From Methylotenera sp. (GTDB lineage: Bacteria; Pseudomonadota; Gammaproteobacteria; Burkholderiales; Methylophilaceae), in contig NZ_JAQSDZ010000001.1 in NCBI RefSeq assembly GCF_029946165.1, positions 124,001 to 188,000 of the forward strand: a stretch of 64,000 nucleotides of DNA. The letters are read 5' to 3'. The translations under genes and the position numbers were made by a program. This document shows positions 35,923 to 46,270 of this stretch, in pieces. Within the stretch, counting starts at the first letter, position 1, and each line of letters begins with the position of its first letter. The notes below the pieces were generated by a model. The model made no database searches. It saw only the letters and a program-made list of their open reading frames with translations, and was not told the DNA's origin.

Positions 35923-37428
35923 ATGGTTAAAAAAATAGATCCTTGTACGCTAGTTTTGTTTGGTGCTAGCGGCAACCTATCCCGAGTCAAATTAATGCCT
36001 GGTCTGTTCCGCTTAGATGCCGCCGGACGCCTTCCAGAACATATGGCTATTCTTTCTGTGGGCCGTAGTGAAGTATCACGTGATGTTTGGTTAGCAGATA
36101 TCAAAGGCATGTTAGATGCCAAATTCAAAAACGGTTACGATCAAAAAGTGTTTGAACGCTTTATCGCACGTAATCATTACTTTGCTAATGCATCTGATGA
36201 TCCTGATGCTTACAAAAAAATGAGTGCTACGTTAAGTGATGCGAAAACCTTTCCGCAAAATTTCGCTTATTTCTTGTCGGTACGCCCTACTGATTTTGCA
36301 CCAGTTGTTGAGCAACTTTCAGAAGTTGGCTTGCTTGATGAGAGCCAATACTGGCGTCGTGTGCTGATTGAAAAACCATTTGGTACTGATTTAGCTTCTG
36401 CGCAAGATTTGCAAGCCAGACTCACTAAACACCTCAAAGAGAGTCAAATATACCGTATTGACCATTACCTAGGTAAATCAGCAGTTCAAGGCATAATGTT
36501 AACGCGTTTTGCCAATGCCATATTTGAACCATTATGGAACAAAGAGCATATTGACCACGTACAAATTACCAATAACGAAACTTTAGGGGTAGGTGAACGT
36601 ACAACTTTCTACGATGCAACAGGCGCATTGCGCGATATGTTCCAAAGCCATTTATTACAAACACTCGCATTAACTGCGATGGAAAAACCAAAAGATTTAT
36701 CGCCAGATAGTATTCGTGCTGAAAAAATCAAGTTACTACAATCTATTCGTCCAATTGATGTTAATAACTTAAACAAACAAGCTTTCCGTGCGCAATACGC
36801 GGCTGGACGTGTATGTGTAGGCGACGGTCATGGTGAAAATGTAGCTGGATATTTAGAAGAACTAAAACGTGATGGAATTGAATCTAGCATCACCGAAACT
36901 TATGCCGCCGTGAAATTATTTATTGATAATCCACGCTGGCAAGGCGTGCCTTTCTATGTGCGTACTGCGAAACGCATGCACGAAGGTAATGTCGCTATTT
37001 CTGTTAAATTTAAAAAATCTCCAATGCAATTGGTTGATAATCAACACCAAAACTGGTTAGTCATTAGCATTCAACCGAAAGAAACCGTTAAGCTTGAAAT
37101 AGAATCAAAAATTCCAGGATTAGATATTGCCACCCGCACCTTAAGCATTGATGCGCCGCAACGCCAAGCTGGCGATGAGAGCATTGATTCATATGAAACA
37201 CTCATGCTTAATTTGATGGAAGGCGATCCTTCACAATACCTACATATTAGTGAGGTAGAAGCACAATGGAAATTAGTTGACCCAATTGTTAAAGCTTGGG
37301 CAGCCGACAAAACACCGTTACACCAATACCGCGCTGGTAACCGTGACCCTGAAGAATCAAGTGTAATTTTTGAAACATCAGATCAATTCTGGCGTTACAG
37401 CATTGAATTAGGTGGCGATAAGCACTAA
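35923..37428 (+). CDS. zwf: Glucose-6-phosphate 1-dehydrogenase
   Basis: 501 residues. Oxidises glucose-6-phosphate to 6-phosphogluconolactone. N-terminal nucleotide fold LVLFGASGNLSRVKLMPGLF, conserved RVLIEKPFGTDLASA, the substrate signature RIDHYLGKSAVQ (near residue 177) and a C-terminal domain with LMEGDPSQYLHISEVE. With pgl it forms the oxidative branch used for cyclic formaldehyde oxidation in Methylophilaceae. Whether it prefers NAD+ or NADP+ cannot be read here. Terminator follows. Confidence 0.96.
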   Translation: MVKKIDPCTLVLFGASGNLSRVKLMPGLFRLDAAGRLPEHMAILSVGRSEVSRDVWLADIKGMLDAKFKNGYDQKVFERFIARNHYFANASDDPDAYKKMSATLSDAKTFPQNFAYFLSVRPTDFAPVVEQLSEVGLLDESQYWRRVLIEKPFGTDLASAQDLQARLTKHLKESQIYRIDHYLGKSAVQGIMLTRFANAIFEPLWNKEHIDHVQITNNETLGVGERTTFYDATGALRDMFQSHLLQTLALTAMEKPKDLSPDSIRAEKIKLLQSIRPIDVNNLNKQAFRAQYAAGRVCVGDGHGENVAGYLEELKRDGIESSITETYAAVKLFIDNPRWQGVPFYVRTAKRMHEGNVAISVKFKKSPMQLVDNQHQNWLVISIQPKETVKLEIESKIPGLDIATRTLSIDAPQRQAGDESIDSYETLMLNLMEGDPSQYLHISEVEAQWKLVDPIVKAWAADKTPLHQYRAGNRDPEESSVIFETSDQFWRYSIELGGDKH

Positions 37429-37451
37429 TAAATTTTTGAAAAAAAATACAC

Positions 37452-37492
37452 AAAATGCCCATGCACTTTATAATGCATGGGCATTTTATTTT
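37452..37492 (+). terminator. Intrinsic terminator after zwf
   Basis: AAAATGCCCATGCA (37452-37465), 8-base loop, TGCATGGGCATTTT (37474-37487), then T-rich sequence. Confidence 0.92.
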
Positions 37493-37513
37493 AGTCTATG
37501 AATAGGTTAATAC

Positions 37514-38089
37514 ATGAGCATTAAATCAGATAAATGGATTCGCAAAATGGCAGAGCAACACGGCATGATAGAGCCGTTCGAGCCTAACCAAGTCAAGCAG
37601 AATGCTCAAGGTGAGCGTATGGTGTCATATGGCACTTCAAGCTATGGTTACGATATTCGCTGCAGCAAAGAGTTTAAGCTGTTCACCAATATCAATAGCA
37701 CCATTGTTGACCCAAAAAACTTTGACCCAAATTCATTTGTTGAAGTGAATGCTGATTACTGCATCATTCCACCAAACTCATTTGCGTTGGCACGTACTGT
37801 TGAGTATTTCCGCATTCCACGTAATGTGCTCACAATTTGCTTGGGGAAATCAACTTACGCCCGTTGTGGCATTATCGTTAACGTCACGCCATTTGAACCA
37901 GAGTGGGAAGGTTATGTCACACTAGAGTTCAGTAACACCACACCACTACCAGCTAAAATCTACGCAAATGAAGGCTGTGCACAAGTCTTGTTTTTTGAAG
38001 CTGATGAAGATGATGTGTGCGAAACCAGCTATAAAGATCGTGGCGGAAAATACCAAGGTCAAGTTGGCGTGACCTTACCTAAGATTTAA
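37514..38089 (+). CDS. dcd: dCTP deaminase
   Basis: 191 residues, close to the usual length. Deaminates dCTP to dUTP, feeding dTMP synthesis. Visible blocks: [19 protein letters not shown], the catalytic [10 protein letters not shown] (Ser, Arg) and [20 protein letters not shown] with the catalytic Glu, then [13 protein letters not shown]. The C-terminal tail [13 protein letters not shown] closes the trimer active site. Single gene with its own start region after the zwf terminator. Confidence 0.96.
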   Translation: MSIKSDKWIRKMAEQHGMIEPFEPNQVKQNAQGERMVSYGTSSYGYDIRCSKEFKLFTNINSTIVDPKNFDPNSFVEVNADYCIIPPNSFALARTVEYFRIPRNVLTICLGKSTYARCGIIVNVTPFEPEWEGYVTLEFSNTTPLPAKIYANEGCAQVLFFEADEDDVCETSYKDRGGKYQGQVGVTLPKI

Positions 38090-38138
38090 TACTCGTAGTA
38101 TTTAACACCAGTAAGAATTAATTAAGGATTTCTATTTA

Positions 38139-40379
38139 ATGAAATTTCGTTTCCCCGTTGTTATTATCGACGAAGATTTTCGCTCAGAAAACTCATCTGG
38201 TTTAGGCATACGTATGCTCGCCAAAGCTATCGAAACTGAAGGTTTCGAAGTGTTAGGCGTCACCAGTTATGGCGACCTCACCTCTTTTGTGCAGCAACAA
38301 AGTCGTGCATCAGCATTTATCCTGTCGATTGATGATAATGAGTTCATTGAAGGAAATTTAGATGCGCTCGATAACTTACGAAAATTCGTAGACGAAATTC
38401 GCTACCGCAATGAAGAAATTCCTATTTTCCTGCATGGTGAAACGCGCACCTCACGCCACATTCCAAATGAAATTTTGCGTGAGTTAAACGGCTTCATTCA
38501 CATGTATGAGGATACGCCTGAATTCGTGGCTCGCTATATTCTGCGTGAGGCTAAAGCTTACTTAGATAGCTTACCTCCACCATTCTTTAAAGCATTAACA
38601 GAGTATGCCGCTGATGGCTCTTACTCTTGGCACTGCCCAGGGCATTCTGGCGGCGTAGCATTCTTGAAATCTCCTGTTGGGCAAATGTTCCATCAGTTCT
38701 TCGGTGAGAATATGCTACGTGCTGACGTTTGTAATGCAGTAGATGAACTTGGTCAATTGCTTGACCATACAGGCCCTGTTGCCGCTTCTGAACGCAATGC
38801 TGCACGCATTTACAACTGTGACCATCTTTACTTTGTGACTAACGGCACTTCAACCTCAAACAAAATGGTGTGGAATTCTACCGTTGCGCCAGGTGACGTT
38901 GTGGTTGTAGACCGTAACTGTCATAAATCAATACTACACGCGATTATTATGACAGGCGCAATCCCTGTGTTCTTAATGCCTACACGAAATCACTTCGGCA
39001 TTATTGGTCCGATTCCGAAAAGTGAGTTTGAATGGGAAAACATTCAAAAGAAAATTGATCGCAATCCATTTATCATTGATAAAAAATCTAAACCACGTGT
39101 ATTAACCATTACGCAATCAACTTACGACGGCGTACTGTACAACGTGGAAGAAATTAAAGAAATGCTAGATGGCAAAATCGACACATTGCACTTTGATGAA
39201 GCTTGGCTACCACATGCTACTTTCCATGATTTTTATGGCGATTACCACGCTATCGGTGAAGGTCGTCCACGTTGCAAAGAAAGTATGGTATTTTCAACGC
39301 AGTCCACTCATAAATTACTCGCAGGCTTAAGCCAAGCAAGCCAAATTTTGGTGCAAGATGCTGAAAACAATAAACTAGACCGCGACATTTTCAATGAAGC
39401 TTATTTGATGCACACGTCAACTAGCCCGCAATACTCAATCGTGGCAAGTATCGATGTGGCAGCCGCCATGATGGAAGCGCCAGGCGGCACAGCATTAGTA
39501 GAAGAAAGCTTGATGGAAGCGCTAGATTTTCGCCGCGCAATGCGCAAAGTTGACGAAGAATGGGGTACAGACTGGTGGTTTAAAGTTTGGGGTCCTGATG
39601 ACTTGTCAGAAGAAGGCTTGGAAGAGCGTGATGCTTGGATGCTTAAAGCCAATGATGCATGGCATGACTTTGGCAATCTCGCACCGGGCTTCAATATGCT
39701 TGACCCGATTAAGGCGACTATTATTACGCCAGGCTTGGATATTAAAGGTAATTTCTCAGATAAATTTGGTATCCCTGCCGCCATTGTCACCAAATACCTA
39801 GCAGAACATGGTGTGATTGTTGAGAAGACTGGCCTTTATTCATTCTTCATTATGTTTACGATTGGTATTACCAAAGGTCGCTGGAACACTATGGTAGCGT
39901 CTTTACAGCAATTTAAAGATGACTATGACAAGAACCAACCGCTTTGGAAAGTATTACCTGAGTTCGTGCAGAAACAACCTCGTTACGAGAAAATTGGTCT
40001 ACGCGACTTATGTGAACAAATCCATGCAGTTTACAGAGCCAATGACGTAGCGCGCTTGACTACTGAAATGTATCTATCTGACATGGTGCCTGCGATGAAA
40101 CCAACGGATGCGTTTGCCAAAATGGCACACCGCAAAATGGATCGCGTGCCAATTGACGATTTAGAGGGTCGCATAACTGCGGTGTTGTTAACACCCTATC
40201 CTCCGGGCATTCCGCTCCTTATTCCAGGTGAGCGCTTTAACAAGATTATTGTAAATTACCTTAAATTCGCGCGTGAATTTAATGAAAAATTCCCTGGCTT
40301 TGAAGCCGACAATCATGGCTTAGTAAAACAAGTGATAGATGGTAAACCGGCTTATTTTGTTGACTGTGTAGAGCAATAA
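38139..40379 (+). CDS. Orn/Lys/Arg decarboxylase (PLP fold type I)
   Basis: 746 residues of the inducible-type family: an N-terminal response-regulator-like wing domain (1-130, FPVVIIDEDFRSENSSGLGI), a PLP large domain (HCPGHSGGVAFLKSPVG, HFDEAWLPH, the PLP lysine in STQSTHKLLAGLSQ) and a C-terminal domain. Products would be cadaverine, putrescine or agmatine, but the substrate cannot be fixed from sequence. It follows dcd by 49 bases and ends at a strong terminator. Confidence 0.92.
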   Translation: MKFRFPVVIIDEDFRSENSSGLGIRMLAKAIETEGFEVLGVTSYGDLTSFVQQQSRASAFILSIDDNEFIEGNLDALDNLRKFVDEIRYRNEEIPIFLHGETRTSRHIPNEILRELNGFIHMYEDTPEFVARYILREAKAYLDSLPPPFFKALTEYAADGSYSWHCPGHSGGVAFLKSPVGQMFHQFFGENMLRADVCNAVDELGQLLDHTGPVAASERNAARIYNCDHLYFVTNGTSTSNKMVWNSTVAPGDVVVVDRNCHKSILHAIIMTGAIPVFLMPTRNHFGIIGPIPKSEFEWENIQKKIDRNPFIIDKKSKPRVLTITQSTYDGVLYNVEEIKEMLDGKIDTLHFDEAWLPHATFHDFYGDYHAIGEGRPRCKESMVFSTQSTHKLLAGLSQASQILVQDAENNKLDRDIFNEAYLMHTSTSPQYSIVASIDVAAAMMEAPGGTALVEESLMEALDFRRAMRKVDEEWGTDWWFKVWGPDDLSEEGLEERDAWMLKANDAWHDFGNLAPGFNMLDPIKATIITPGLDIKGNFSDKFGIPAAIVTKYLAEHGVIVEKTGLYSFFIMFTIGITKGRWNTMVASLQQFKDDYDKNQPLWKVLPEFVQKQPRYEKIGLRDLCEQIHAVYRANDVARLTTEMYLSDMVPAMKPTDAFAKMAHRKMDRVPIDDLEGRITAVLLTPYPPGIPLLIPGERFNKIIVNYLKFAREFNEKFPGFEADNHGLVKQVIDGKPAYFVDCVEQ

Positions 40380-40429
40380 ATACAATTAATCATAAATAAA
40401 TAATTCGAATAAATTAATATAGATAAGTA

Positions 40430-40467
40430 CCAAAGCAAAAGCCCCGAATTCGGGGCTTTTGCTTTGG
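40430..40467. terminator. Perfect 19-bp palindrome, bidirectional terminator
   Basis: CCAAAGCAAAAGCCCCGAA is followed directly by its exact inverse complement, with GAATTC at the centre and A/T runs within the arms. It lies between the convergent decarboxylase gene and metG. Confidence 0.9.
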
Positions 40468-40542
40468 ATAAACCTTGACTCAGCTTAGTTAGTTTAGCAA
40501 TTATCTCAACACTCACTAAGCCAAGTAAACGGCTACACCTTA

Positions 40543-42603
40543 TTACTTAACGCGCATCCCTAACTGAGCGCCTGCATCGGGACTCAAAATAAATGGGCCA
40601 CCGTTCTCATCACTTGCCGCCAACACCATACCTTCACTCATGCCGAACTTCATTTTGCGTGGTGCTAAGTTTGCCACCATTACCGTCAGGCGCCCGACCA
40701 AAGTTGTAGGGTCGTAAGCAGACTTAATGCCTGCAAACACTTGACGTGGTTTTTCTTCACCGATATCAAGTAATAGTTTAAGTAACTTTTCTGCTCCCTC
40801 AACATGTTCAGCATTAACGATTTTAGCGATACGCAAATCCACTTTTGTGAAGTCGTCTATGCTTATATATTCAGCCTCAGGTAAATTAGCTGTTACTGGG
40901 ACGACCTTACTTACCGTAGGTTCAGTTACTTGTGGTGTGGCTGTTAAGTTTTCTTTATTTGCTTCGGTCATAGCTTCAATCAGTTTCGGGTCTACACGAG
41001 TAATCAAGTGTTCATAGGCTTGAATGCTGTGAGTTGCGAGCAATGATGCGTCTACAGATTGCCAAGTGAGCGGCTCTATATTCAGAAAGCGCTCAATCTC
41101 ATATGCAAGTTTCGGCAATACTGGTTTTAAATATAAGGTTAACAAGCGGAACATCTCAAGTGCATCAGAACACACTTGTTGTAATGCTTCATCTTGCCCT
41201 TCTTGTTTAGCTATGACCCATGGTGCTTTGTCCGCGACAAAGCCATTCGCTATATCAGCTAAACGCATAATTTCACGTAAGGCTTTGCCATACTCGCGTG
41301 CTTCGTAACTCTCAGCGATAGCCTGTGTAGATGCTTTAATTTCTGTCACCACTGGATTAGAAGCGCTTGGATTTAATTTGCCCTCGAATCGCTTATTAAT
41401 AAATCCAGCCGTTCGGCTCGCAATATTAATATACTTACCCACCAAGTCGCTGTTAACGCGTGCGACAAAATCATCTAAGCTCAAATCAATATCTTCCATT
41501 GTGCTATTAATTTTTGCCGCGTAGTAATAACGTAGGTATTCTGGATTTTTGATATGGTCTAAGTAGCTGCGTGCAGTAATAAAGGTACCGCGTGACTTAC
41601 TCATCTTTTCGCCATTTACCGTTAAAAATCCGTGAGCGAAAATTTGGGTGGGTTTACGGTGCTCACTAAACTCTAGTGTTGCTGGCCAAAACAACGCATG
41701 GAAATATAAAATATCTTTACCAATAAAATGATAAAGCTCAGTTTTACTATCTTTTGACCAATACTCATCAAAATCCAAACCTTTAGTCTGGCAAAGATTT
41801 TTAAAACTCGCCATATAACCTATTGGCGCATCTAACCACACATAGAAGTATTTACCTGGCGCATCTGGGATTTCAAAACCAAAATATGGCGCATCGCGGG
41901 AGATATCCCAATCATTTAAACCATTTTCAAACCACTCGCCCATCTTGTTCGCAGCTTCACCTTGCAAGGTACCTGAACGTGTCCAATCCTTTAAGAACTG
42001 CTCGCACTCTGAAAGTTTGAAAAAGTAATGCTCAGTTTCTTTACGAATAGGTGCCGCGCCTGAAACAGCCGAGTATGCATTAATCAACTCTGTTGGATTG
42101 TAGGTAGCGCCACAGACTTCACATGAATCACCATATTGATCCTTCGCATGACATTTTGGGCACTCACCTTTAATAAAGCGGTCGGGCAAGAACATATTTT
42201 TTACAGGATCGTAAAACTGCTCTATGATTTTTGTGGCAATTTTTCCGTTAGCCTTTAATTTTCTATATATGCTTTGTGAAAGCTCTTTATTCTCTGGCGC
42301 ATTGGTTGAATAGTAGTTATCAAACTCAACTAAAAACTCGTTAAAATCTGCGGTATGTTCTTTATGTACGCCATCAATCAAAGCTTCTGGCGTAATGCCC
42401 TCTTTCTCAGCACGCAACATAATCGGTGTGCCATGTGTGTCATCGGCACAAACATAATGCACGGTATGCCCTTGCATTTTTTGAAAACGCACCCAAATAT
42501 CAGTTTGAATATATTCCACCAAATGTCCAAGGTGAATACTGCCATTGGCGTATGGAAGTGCGGAGGTAACGAGAATTTTACGAGGGGTGTTTGCAGTTGC
42601 CAT
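40543..42603 (-). CDS. metG: Methionyl-tRNA synthetase
   Basis: 686 residues. Class I synthetase: HIGH-type motif SIHLGH (about 22-27), a zinc knuckle [24 protein letters not shown] ([11 protein letters not shown], near 332), anticodon-binding helices and a C-terminal tRNA-binding OB domain ([20 protein letters not shown]). The connecting region before the OB domain is Thr/Val-rich. Full length, single gene on the minus strand, divergent from apbC. Confidence 0.97.
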   Translation of the reverse strand: MATANTPRKILVTSALPYANGSIHLGHLVEYIQTDIWVRFQKMQGHTVHYVCADDTHGTPIMLRAEKEGITPEALIDGVHKEHTADFNEFLVEFDNYYSTNAPENKELSQSIYRKLKANGKIATKIIEQFYDPVKNMFLPDRFIKGECPKCHAKDQYGDSCEVCGATYNPTELINAYSAVSGAAPIRKETEHYFFKLSECEQFLKDWTRSGTLQGEAANKMGEWFENGLNDWDISRDAPYFGFEIPDAPGKYFYVWLDAPIGYMASFKNLCQTKGLDFDEYWSKDSKTELYHFIGKDILYFHALFWPATLEFSEHRKPTQIFAHGFLTVNGEKMSKSRGTFITARSYLDHIKNPEYLRYYYAAKINSTMEDIDLSLDDFVARVNSDLVGKYINIASRTAGFINKRFEGKLNPSASNPVVTEIKASTQAIAESYEAREYGKALREIMRLADIANGFVADKAPWVIAKQEGQDEALQQVCSDALEMFRLLTLYLKPVLPKLAYEIERFLNIEPLTWQSVDASLLATHSIQAYEHLITRVDPKLIEAMTEANKENLTATPQVTEPTVSKVVPVTANLPEAEYISIDDFTKVDLRIAKIVNAEHVEGAEKLLKLLLDIGEEKPRQVFAGIKSAYDPTTLVGRLTVMVANLAPRKMKFGMSEGMVLAASDENGGPFILSPDAGAQLGMRVK

Positions 42604-42801
42604 GAGATAAATGAATCTATTATGCTAAATCGCTATTCTAGCAAATGACGCGAGCTTCACCCAGCGTTGATTAGCGATTTCAATGAACAAACACGCCTAT
42701 TATCTACCTAATCAAACAGACATTTAATCAAACTATCAGTTAAAATACCTTATCTATTTACTCAAGTTAATCACTTAACTTTTCAATCAGGAAATTAAGC
42801 A

Positions 42802-43890
42802 ATGGCAATTTCAGAATTACTTATCCAAAGCACATTAAAAGTTTGCATAGACCCGAATACTGGCAAAGACTTTATCAGTAGTAAGTCTGCTAAAAATATC
42901 CAAATCAATGGTAACGATGTCAGCGTTGATATTGTGCTTGGTTACCCCGCTAAATCTGTGATGAATGATGTGCAAGCATTGGTGAGCAATGCGCTTAAAG
43001 GTTTGCCAGACATTGGCAACGTAACCGTCAACATTGGTAGCCGCATCGTTGCGCATAAAGCCCAGCAGGGCGTGACTTTATTGCCGAACGTGAAAAACAT
43101 TATTGCGGTAGCATCAGGCAAAGGTGGCGTTGGTAAGTCAACTACCTCTGTTAACCTAGCTTTGGCATTAGCTGCAGAAGGCGCGACCGTTGGTTTGTTA
43201 GATGCAGATATTTACGGCCCAAGCCAACCGCAAATGTTAGGGATTAGTGGCCGCCCAGAAAGTAAAGATGGCAAAACTATGGATCCGATGGAAGCTCATG
43301 GCATACAAGCGATGTCGATTGGATTTTTAATTGATGCTGATACGCCGATGGTTTGGCGCGGCCCAATGGTGACAGGCGCTTTAGAACAGTTATTGCGTGA
43401 AACAAAATGGCGCGATTTAGATTATTTAATCGTAGACTTACCACCTGGCACTGGCGATATTCAATTGACGCTCGCACAAAAGATTCCTGTAACTGGCGCA
43501 ATTATTGTTACCACGCCACAAGACATTGCGCTGTTAGATGCTCGTAAAGGTTTGAAGATGTTTGAAAAAGTCGGCATCCCAATTTTAGGCATTGTCGAAA
43601 ATATGAGTACGCATATTTGCTCTAATTGTGGTCATGAAGAACATATTTTTGGCGCAGGCGGCGGCGCATTAATGTGCAAAGACTACAACGTAGATTTACT
43701 TGGTAGCTTACCTTTAGATATCACGATTCGTGAACAAGCTGATAGTGGACAACCTACAGTTGTTGCCACACCTGATTCTAAAATCGCTAATATTTACAAA
43801 GAAATCGCACGTAAAGCTGCAATTAAAATCGCAAATACCAGTTTAGATCACAGCGGGAAATTTCCAAATATTGTGATTCAAAACACATAA
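42802..43890 (+). CDS. apbC: Iron-sulfur cluster carrier protein ApbC/Mrp
   Basis: 362 residues. An N-terminal MIP18/DUF59-like domain (1-90) precedes the ParA-like P-loop ATPase with deviant Walker A GKGGVGKSTTSVNLALALAA, DADIYGPSQPQMLG, DYLIVDLPPGTGD and the Cys pair CSNCG (near 273-276) that holds the transferred cluster. It delivers [4Fe-4S] clusters to target enzymes. RBS AGGAAA upstream. The divergent neighbour metG is a conserved arrangement. Confidence 0.95.
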   Translation: MAISELLIQSTLKVCIDPNTGKDFISSKSAKNIQINGNDVSVDIVLGYPAKSVMNDVQALVSNALKGLPDIGNVTVNIGSRIVAHKAQQGVTLLPNVKNIIAVASGKGGVGKSTTSVNLALALAAEGATVGLLDADIYGPSQPQMLGISGRPESKDGKTMDPMEAHGIQAMSIGFLIDADTPMVWRGPMVTGALEQLLRETKWRDLDYLIVDLPPGTGDIQLTLAQKIPVTGAIIVTTPQDIALLDARKGLKMFEKVGIPILGIVENMSTHICSNCGHEEHIFGAGGGALMCKDYNVDLLGSLPLDITIREQADSGQPTVVATPDSKIANIYKEIARKAAIKIANTSLDHSGKFPNIVIQNT

Positions 43891-43898
43891 CGTTTTAC

Positions 43899-44501
43899 AT
43901 GCGCTTTCAAGGAAAAATTACCGCATGGAAAGATGAGCAAGGTTTTGGCTTTATCTCACCAAATGGCGGTGGCAAGCAAGTTTATTTGCATATAAAAGAG
44001 TTTACTGGCTATTGTAAACGACCTAAAGGTGATGAGTTAGTAACATACAAACTCATCACTGATACTAAAGGTAGAGCCGCAGCCAGCGAGGTGCTTTATG
44101 TTGGCTCACGTAGGAAAAATCCTCTCAGCTTAGATCAAAGCATAATACCCGTTTACTTAACTTTAGCTTTTTTAAGCATTATTTGTGTTGCCGTTTCTGT
44201 GAATCGGTTATCACCAAATGTTTTGCTAATTTATGCAATTACAAGCTTAGTTACATTTATCTTCTATTGGTTAGATAAACGTGCTGCTAAAAACAATTCT
44301 CAAAGAACATCCGAAACAACCTTGCAGTCCCTCAGTCTTATTGGAGGCTGGCCTGGCGCCCTGCTAGCGCAAAGAATATTTAGACATAAAACCTCTAAAA
44401 AATCCTTTCGAATTACTTTTTGGATTCAGGTATTTTTAAATATTATTGGACTACTTATTATTACATCATCAACAATCAATACGATTATTGGTTTCGCATA
44501 A
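43899..44501 (+). CDS. Cold-shock domain fused to DUF1294 membrane domain
   Basis: 200 residues. Residues 1-67 form a cold-shock domain (GKITAWKDEQGFGFISPNGG with the RNP1-type motif, VYLHIKEF as RNP2). Four hydrophobic segments of DUF1294 follow (PVYLTLAFLSIICVAVSV, VLLIYAITSLVTFIFYWLDK, SLSLIGGWPGALLAQRIF, FWIQVFLNIIGLLIIT). It would tether a nucleic-acid-binding domain to the inner membrane. This fusion is widespread in proteobacteria with no clear function. Eight bases after apbC; it overlaps the convergent globin gene by 17 bases. Confidence 0.88.
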   Translation: MRFQGKITAWKDEQGFGFISPNGGGKQVYLHIKEFTGYCKRPKGDELVTYKLITDTKGRAAASEVLYVGSRRKNPLSLDQSIIPVYLTLAFLSIICVAVSVNRLSPNVLLIYAITSLVTFIFYWLDKRAAKNNSQRTSETTLQSLSLIGGWPGALLAQRIFRHKTSKKSFRITFWIQVFLNIIGLLIITSSTINTIIGFA

Positions 44502-44904
44502 AGTCAGCCACACCGTACAACTGCTCAGCCAATCTTTTCATGAGCAAGTCCTCATAATCCAACTGATGCATCGCCTTAATCATGCAATACATCCACTGGT
44601 CACGGGCAGATTCATCCACTGGGAATGGCATGTGGCGGGCGCGAAGCATCGGGTGACCATAACGCTCGATATAAAGCTGGGGGCCGCCGGTCCATCCAGT
44701 CAAAAACATAAAAAGTTTCTCGCGCGCTGAGGTTAAGTCAGCCGGATGCATTGCTCGAAGCGGTGCAGCTTTAGGGTCGCTTTCCATAATGTCGTAAAAG
44801 GTTTCTACTAAAAGACGGATATTTTCAGTGCCGCTCGCCTCTCCGCCTAGCAGTTCAAAGAACGTACTTTTATTACTACCTGCTTCTTCAATTTTATCTA
44901 GCAT
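44485..44904 (-). CDS. Truncated hemoglobin, group II
   Basis: 139 residues with the 2-on-2 globin pattern of group II (TrHbO-type): FFELLGGEASGTENIRLLVE, FYDIMESDPKAAPLRAMHP, LFMFLTGWTGGPQLYIERYG, HPMLRARHMPFPV with the proximal His, and DQWMYCM with the conserved Trp. Likely roles are NO or peroxide detoxification or oxygen handling. It lies 15 bases downstream of purT on the same strand. Confidence 0.92.
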   Translation of the reverse strand: MLDKIEEAGSNKSTFFELLGGEASGTENIRLLVETFYDIMESDPKAAPLRAMHPADLTSAREKLFMFLTGWTGGPQLYIERYGHPMLRARHMPFPVDESARDQWMYCMIKAMHQLDYEDLLMKRLAEQLYGVADFMRNQ

Positions 44905-44919
44905 TTGAGTTCGACCGAT

Positions 44920-46119
44920 TTATACAACTTTAGGTTTAACTAAACTAGCAGCCAATTTTGCACGACCTCTAGCCTCATCAGTATCTTTACCTGTGGCGAG
45001 CGCCACACCCATACGTCTTTTAACAAAGGATTCTGGCTTGCCGAATAGGCGAATATCGCTATTCGGTACAGCTAAGGCGGCTTCAACACCATCAAACACT
45101 AAGTTTGTCGTTTCATGTTGGCCATAAATAACAGCGCTGGCTGCGGCATCACGTAAGCTAACATCTACTGGTAAGCCCAGAATAGCACGCGCATGAAGGT
45201 CAAATTCACTAAAGCGTTGGCTCGCCATAGTGACCATGCCAGTATCATGCGGACGCGGACTGACTTCGCTGAACCAAACTTTATCGCCTTTGATGAATAG
45301 CTCTACCCCAAACAAGCCAAGACCACCTAAGCTATCCGTCACCGCTTTTGCAATACGTTTAGATTCCTCTAACGCGCCTGTCGTCATTGCCTGAGGCTGC
45401 CAGCTTTCAACATAGTCGCCCTTTTCTTGCACATGACCAATCGGTTCGCAGAAATACGTTTGAGTTTCACCCGCTGCATTTTTAGCACGTACGGTTAGCA
45501 AAGTGATTTCATAATCAAAATCAATCTGCCCTTCAACAATGACCACGCCTTGATTGACGCGACCGCCTGAAGCTGCATAATCCCATGCGGTTTTTACTTC
45601 ACCAGAATTAGTTATACGTGACTGACCTTTACCAGAAGATGACATCGTAGGTTTAATAAAACATGGATAACCAATGCCTGTGTCAATCGCAGCTTGTAAC
45701 TCTGCTTCACTTCTAGCGAATGCATATGGAGAGGTAGGTAAGCTCAACTCTTCCGCGGCTAGTCTGCGTATACCTTCACGGTTCATTGTGAGTTGCACAG
45801 CTTTGACGGTTGGAATTACTGTCGCAATGCCAGAAGACTCAATATCTGCAAGCGTATTGGTATTCAACGCTTCAATTTCTGGCACAATTAAGTGCGGCTT
45901 TTCTTGGGCGATTAAATCACCCAAAGCTTTATCATCAGTCATATCGATAGTGTAAGCGCGATGTGCCACTTGATGACCAGGCGCATTTTTGTAGCGATCT
46001 ACCGCAATCACTTCTACACCTAATCGTTGCAATGCAATAATCACTTCTTTACCTAATTCACCGCTACCGAGCAACATAACGCGAGTAGCATTAGGGCTTA
46101 ATGGTGTACCAATTTGCAT
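44920..46119 (-). CDS. purT: Formate-dependent phosphoribosylglycinamide formyltransferase (PurT)
   Basis: 399 residues, ATP-grasp family. Uses formate and ATP directly in the third step of purine synthesis in place of the folate-dependent PurN. Visible: [40 protein letters not shown], the metal/ATP site [19 protein letters not shown] and the C-terminal [19 protein letters not shown]. Direct use of formate suits a methylotroph. RBS is present upstream. Confidence 0.95.
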   Translation of the reverse strand: MQIGTPLSPNATRVMLLGSGELGKEVIIALQRLGVEVIAVDRYKNAPGHQVAHRAYTIDMTDDKALGDLIAQEKPHLIVPEIEALNTNTLADIESSGIATVIPTVKAVQLTMNREGIRRLAAEELSLPTSPYAFARSEAELQAAIDTGIGYPCFIKPTMSSSGKGQSRITNSGEVKTAWDYAASGGRVNQGVVIVEGQIDFDYEITLLTVRAKNAAGETQTYFCEPIGHVQEKGDYVESWQPQAMTTGALEESKRIAKAVTDSLGGLGLFGVELFIKGDKVWFSEVSPRPHDTGMVTMASQRFSEFDLHARAILGLPVDVSLRDAAASAVIYGQHETTNLVFDGVEAALAVPNSDIRLFGKPESFVKRRMGVALATGKDTDEARGRAKLAASLVKPKVV

Positions 46120-46270
46120 GATATTTTTCCAGTTTTAATTTGTCCAAATCATACCATGCAGGGGCTTTGCCGTCATTTGAGAATGTGGCGTCAGTGTGAA
46201 ATCTTATTAGGAGTTAACTGATATATTTTCTGAAGGTTTATCTAAAGAACAACTTTACTATTAAAAATAG

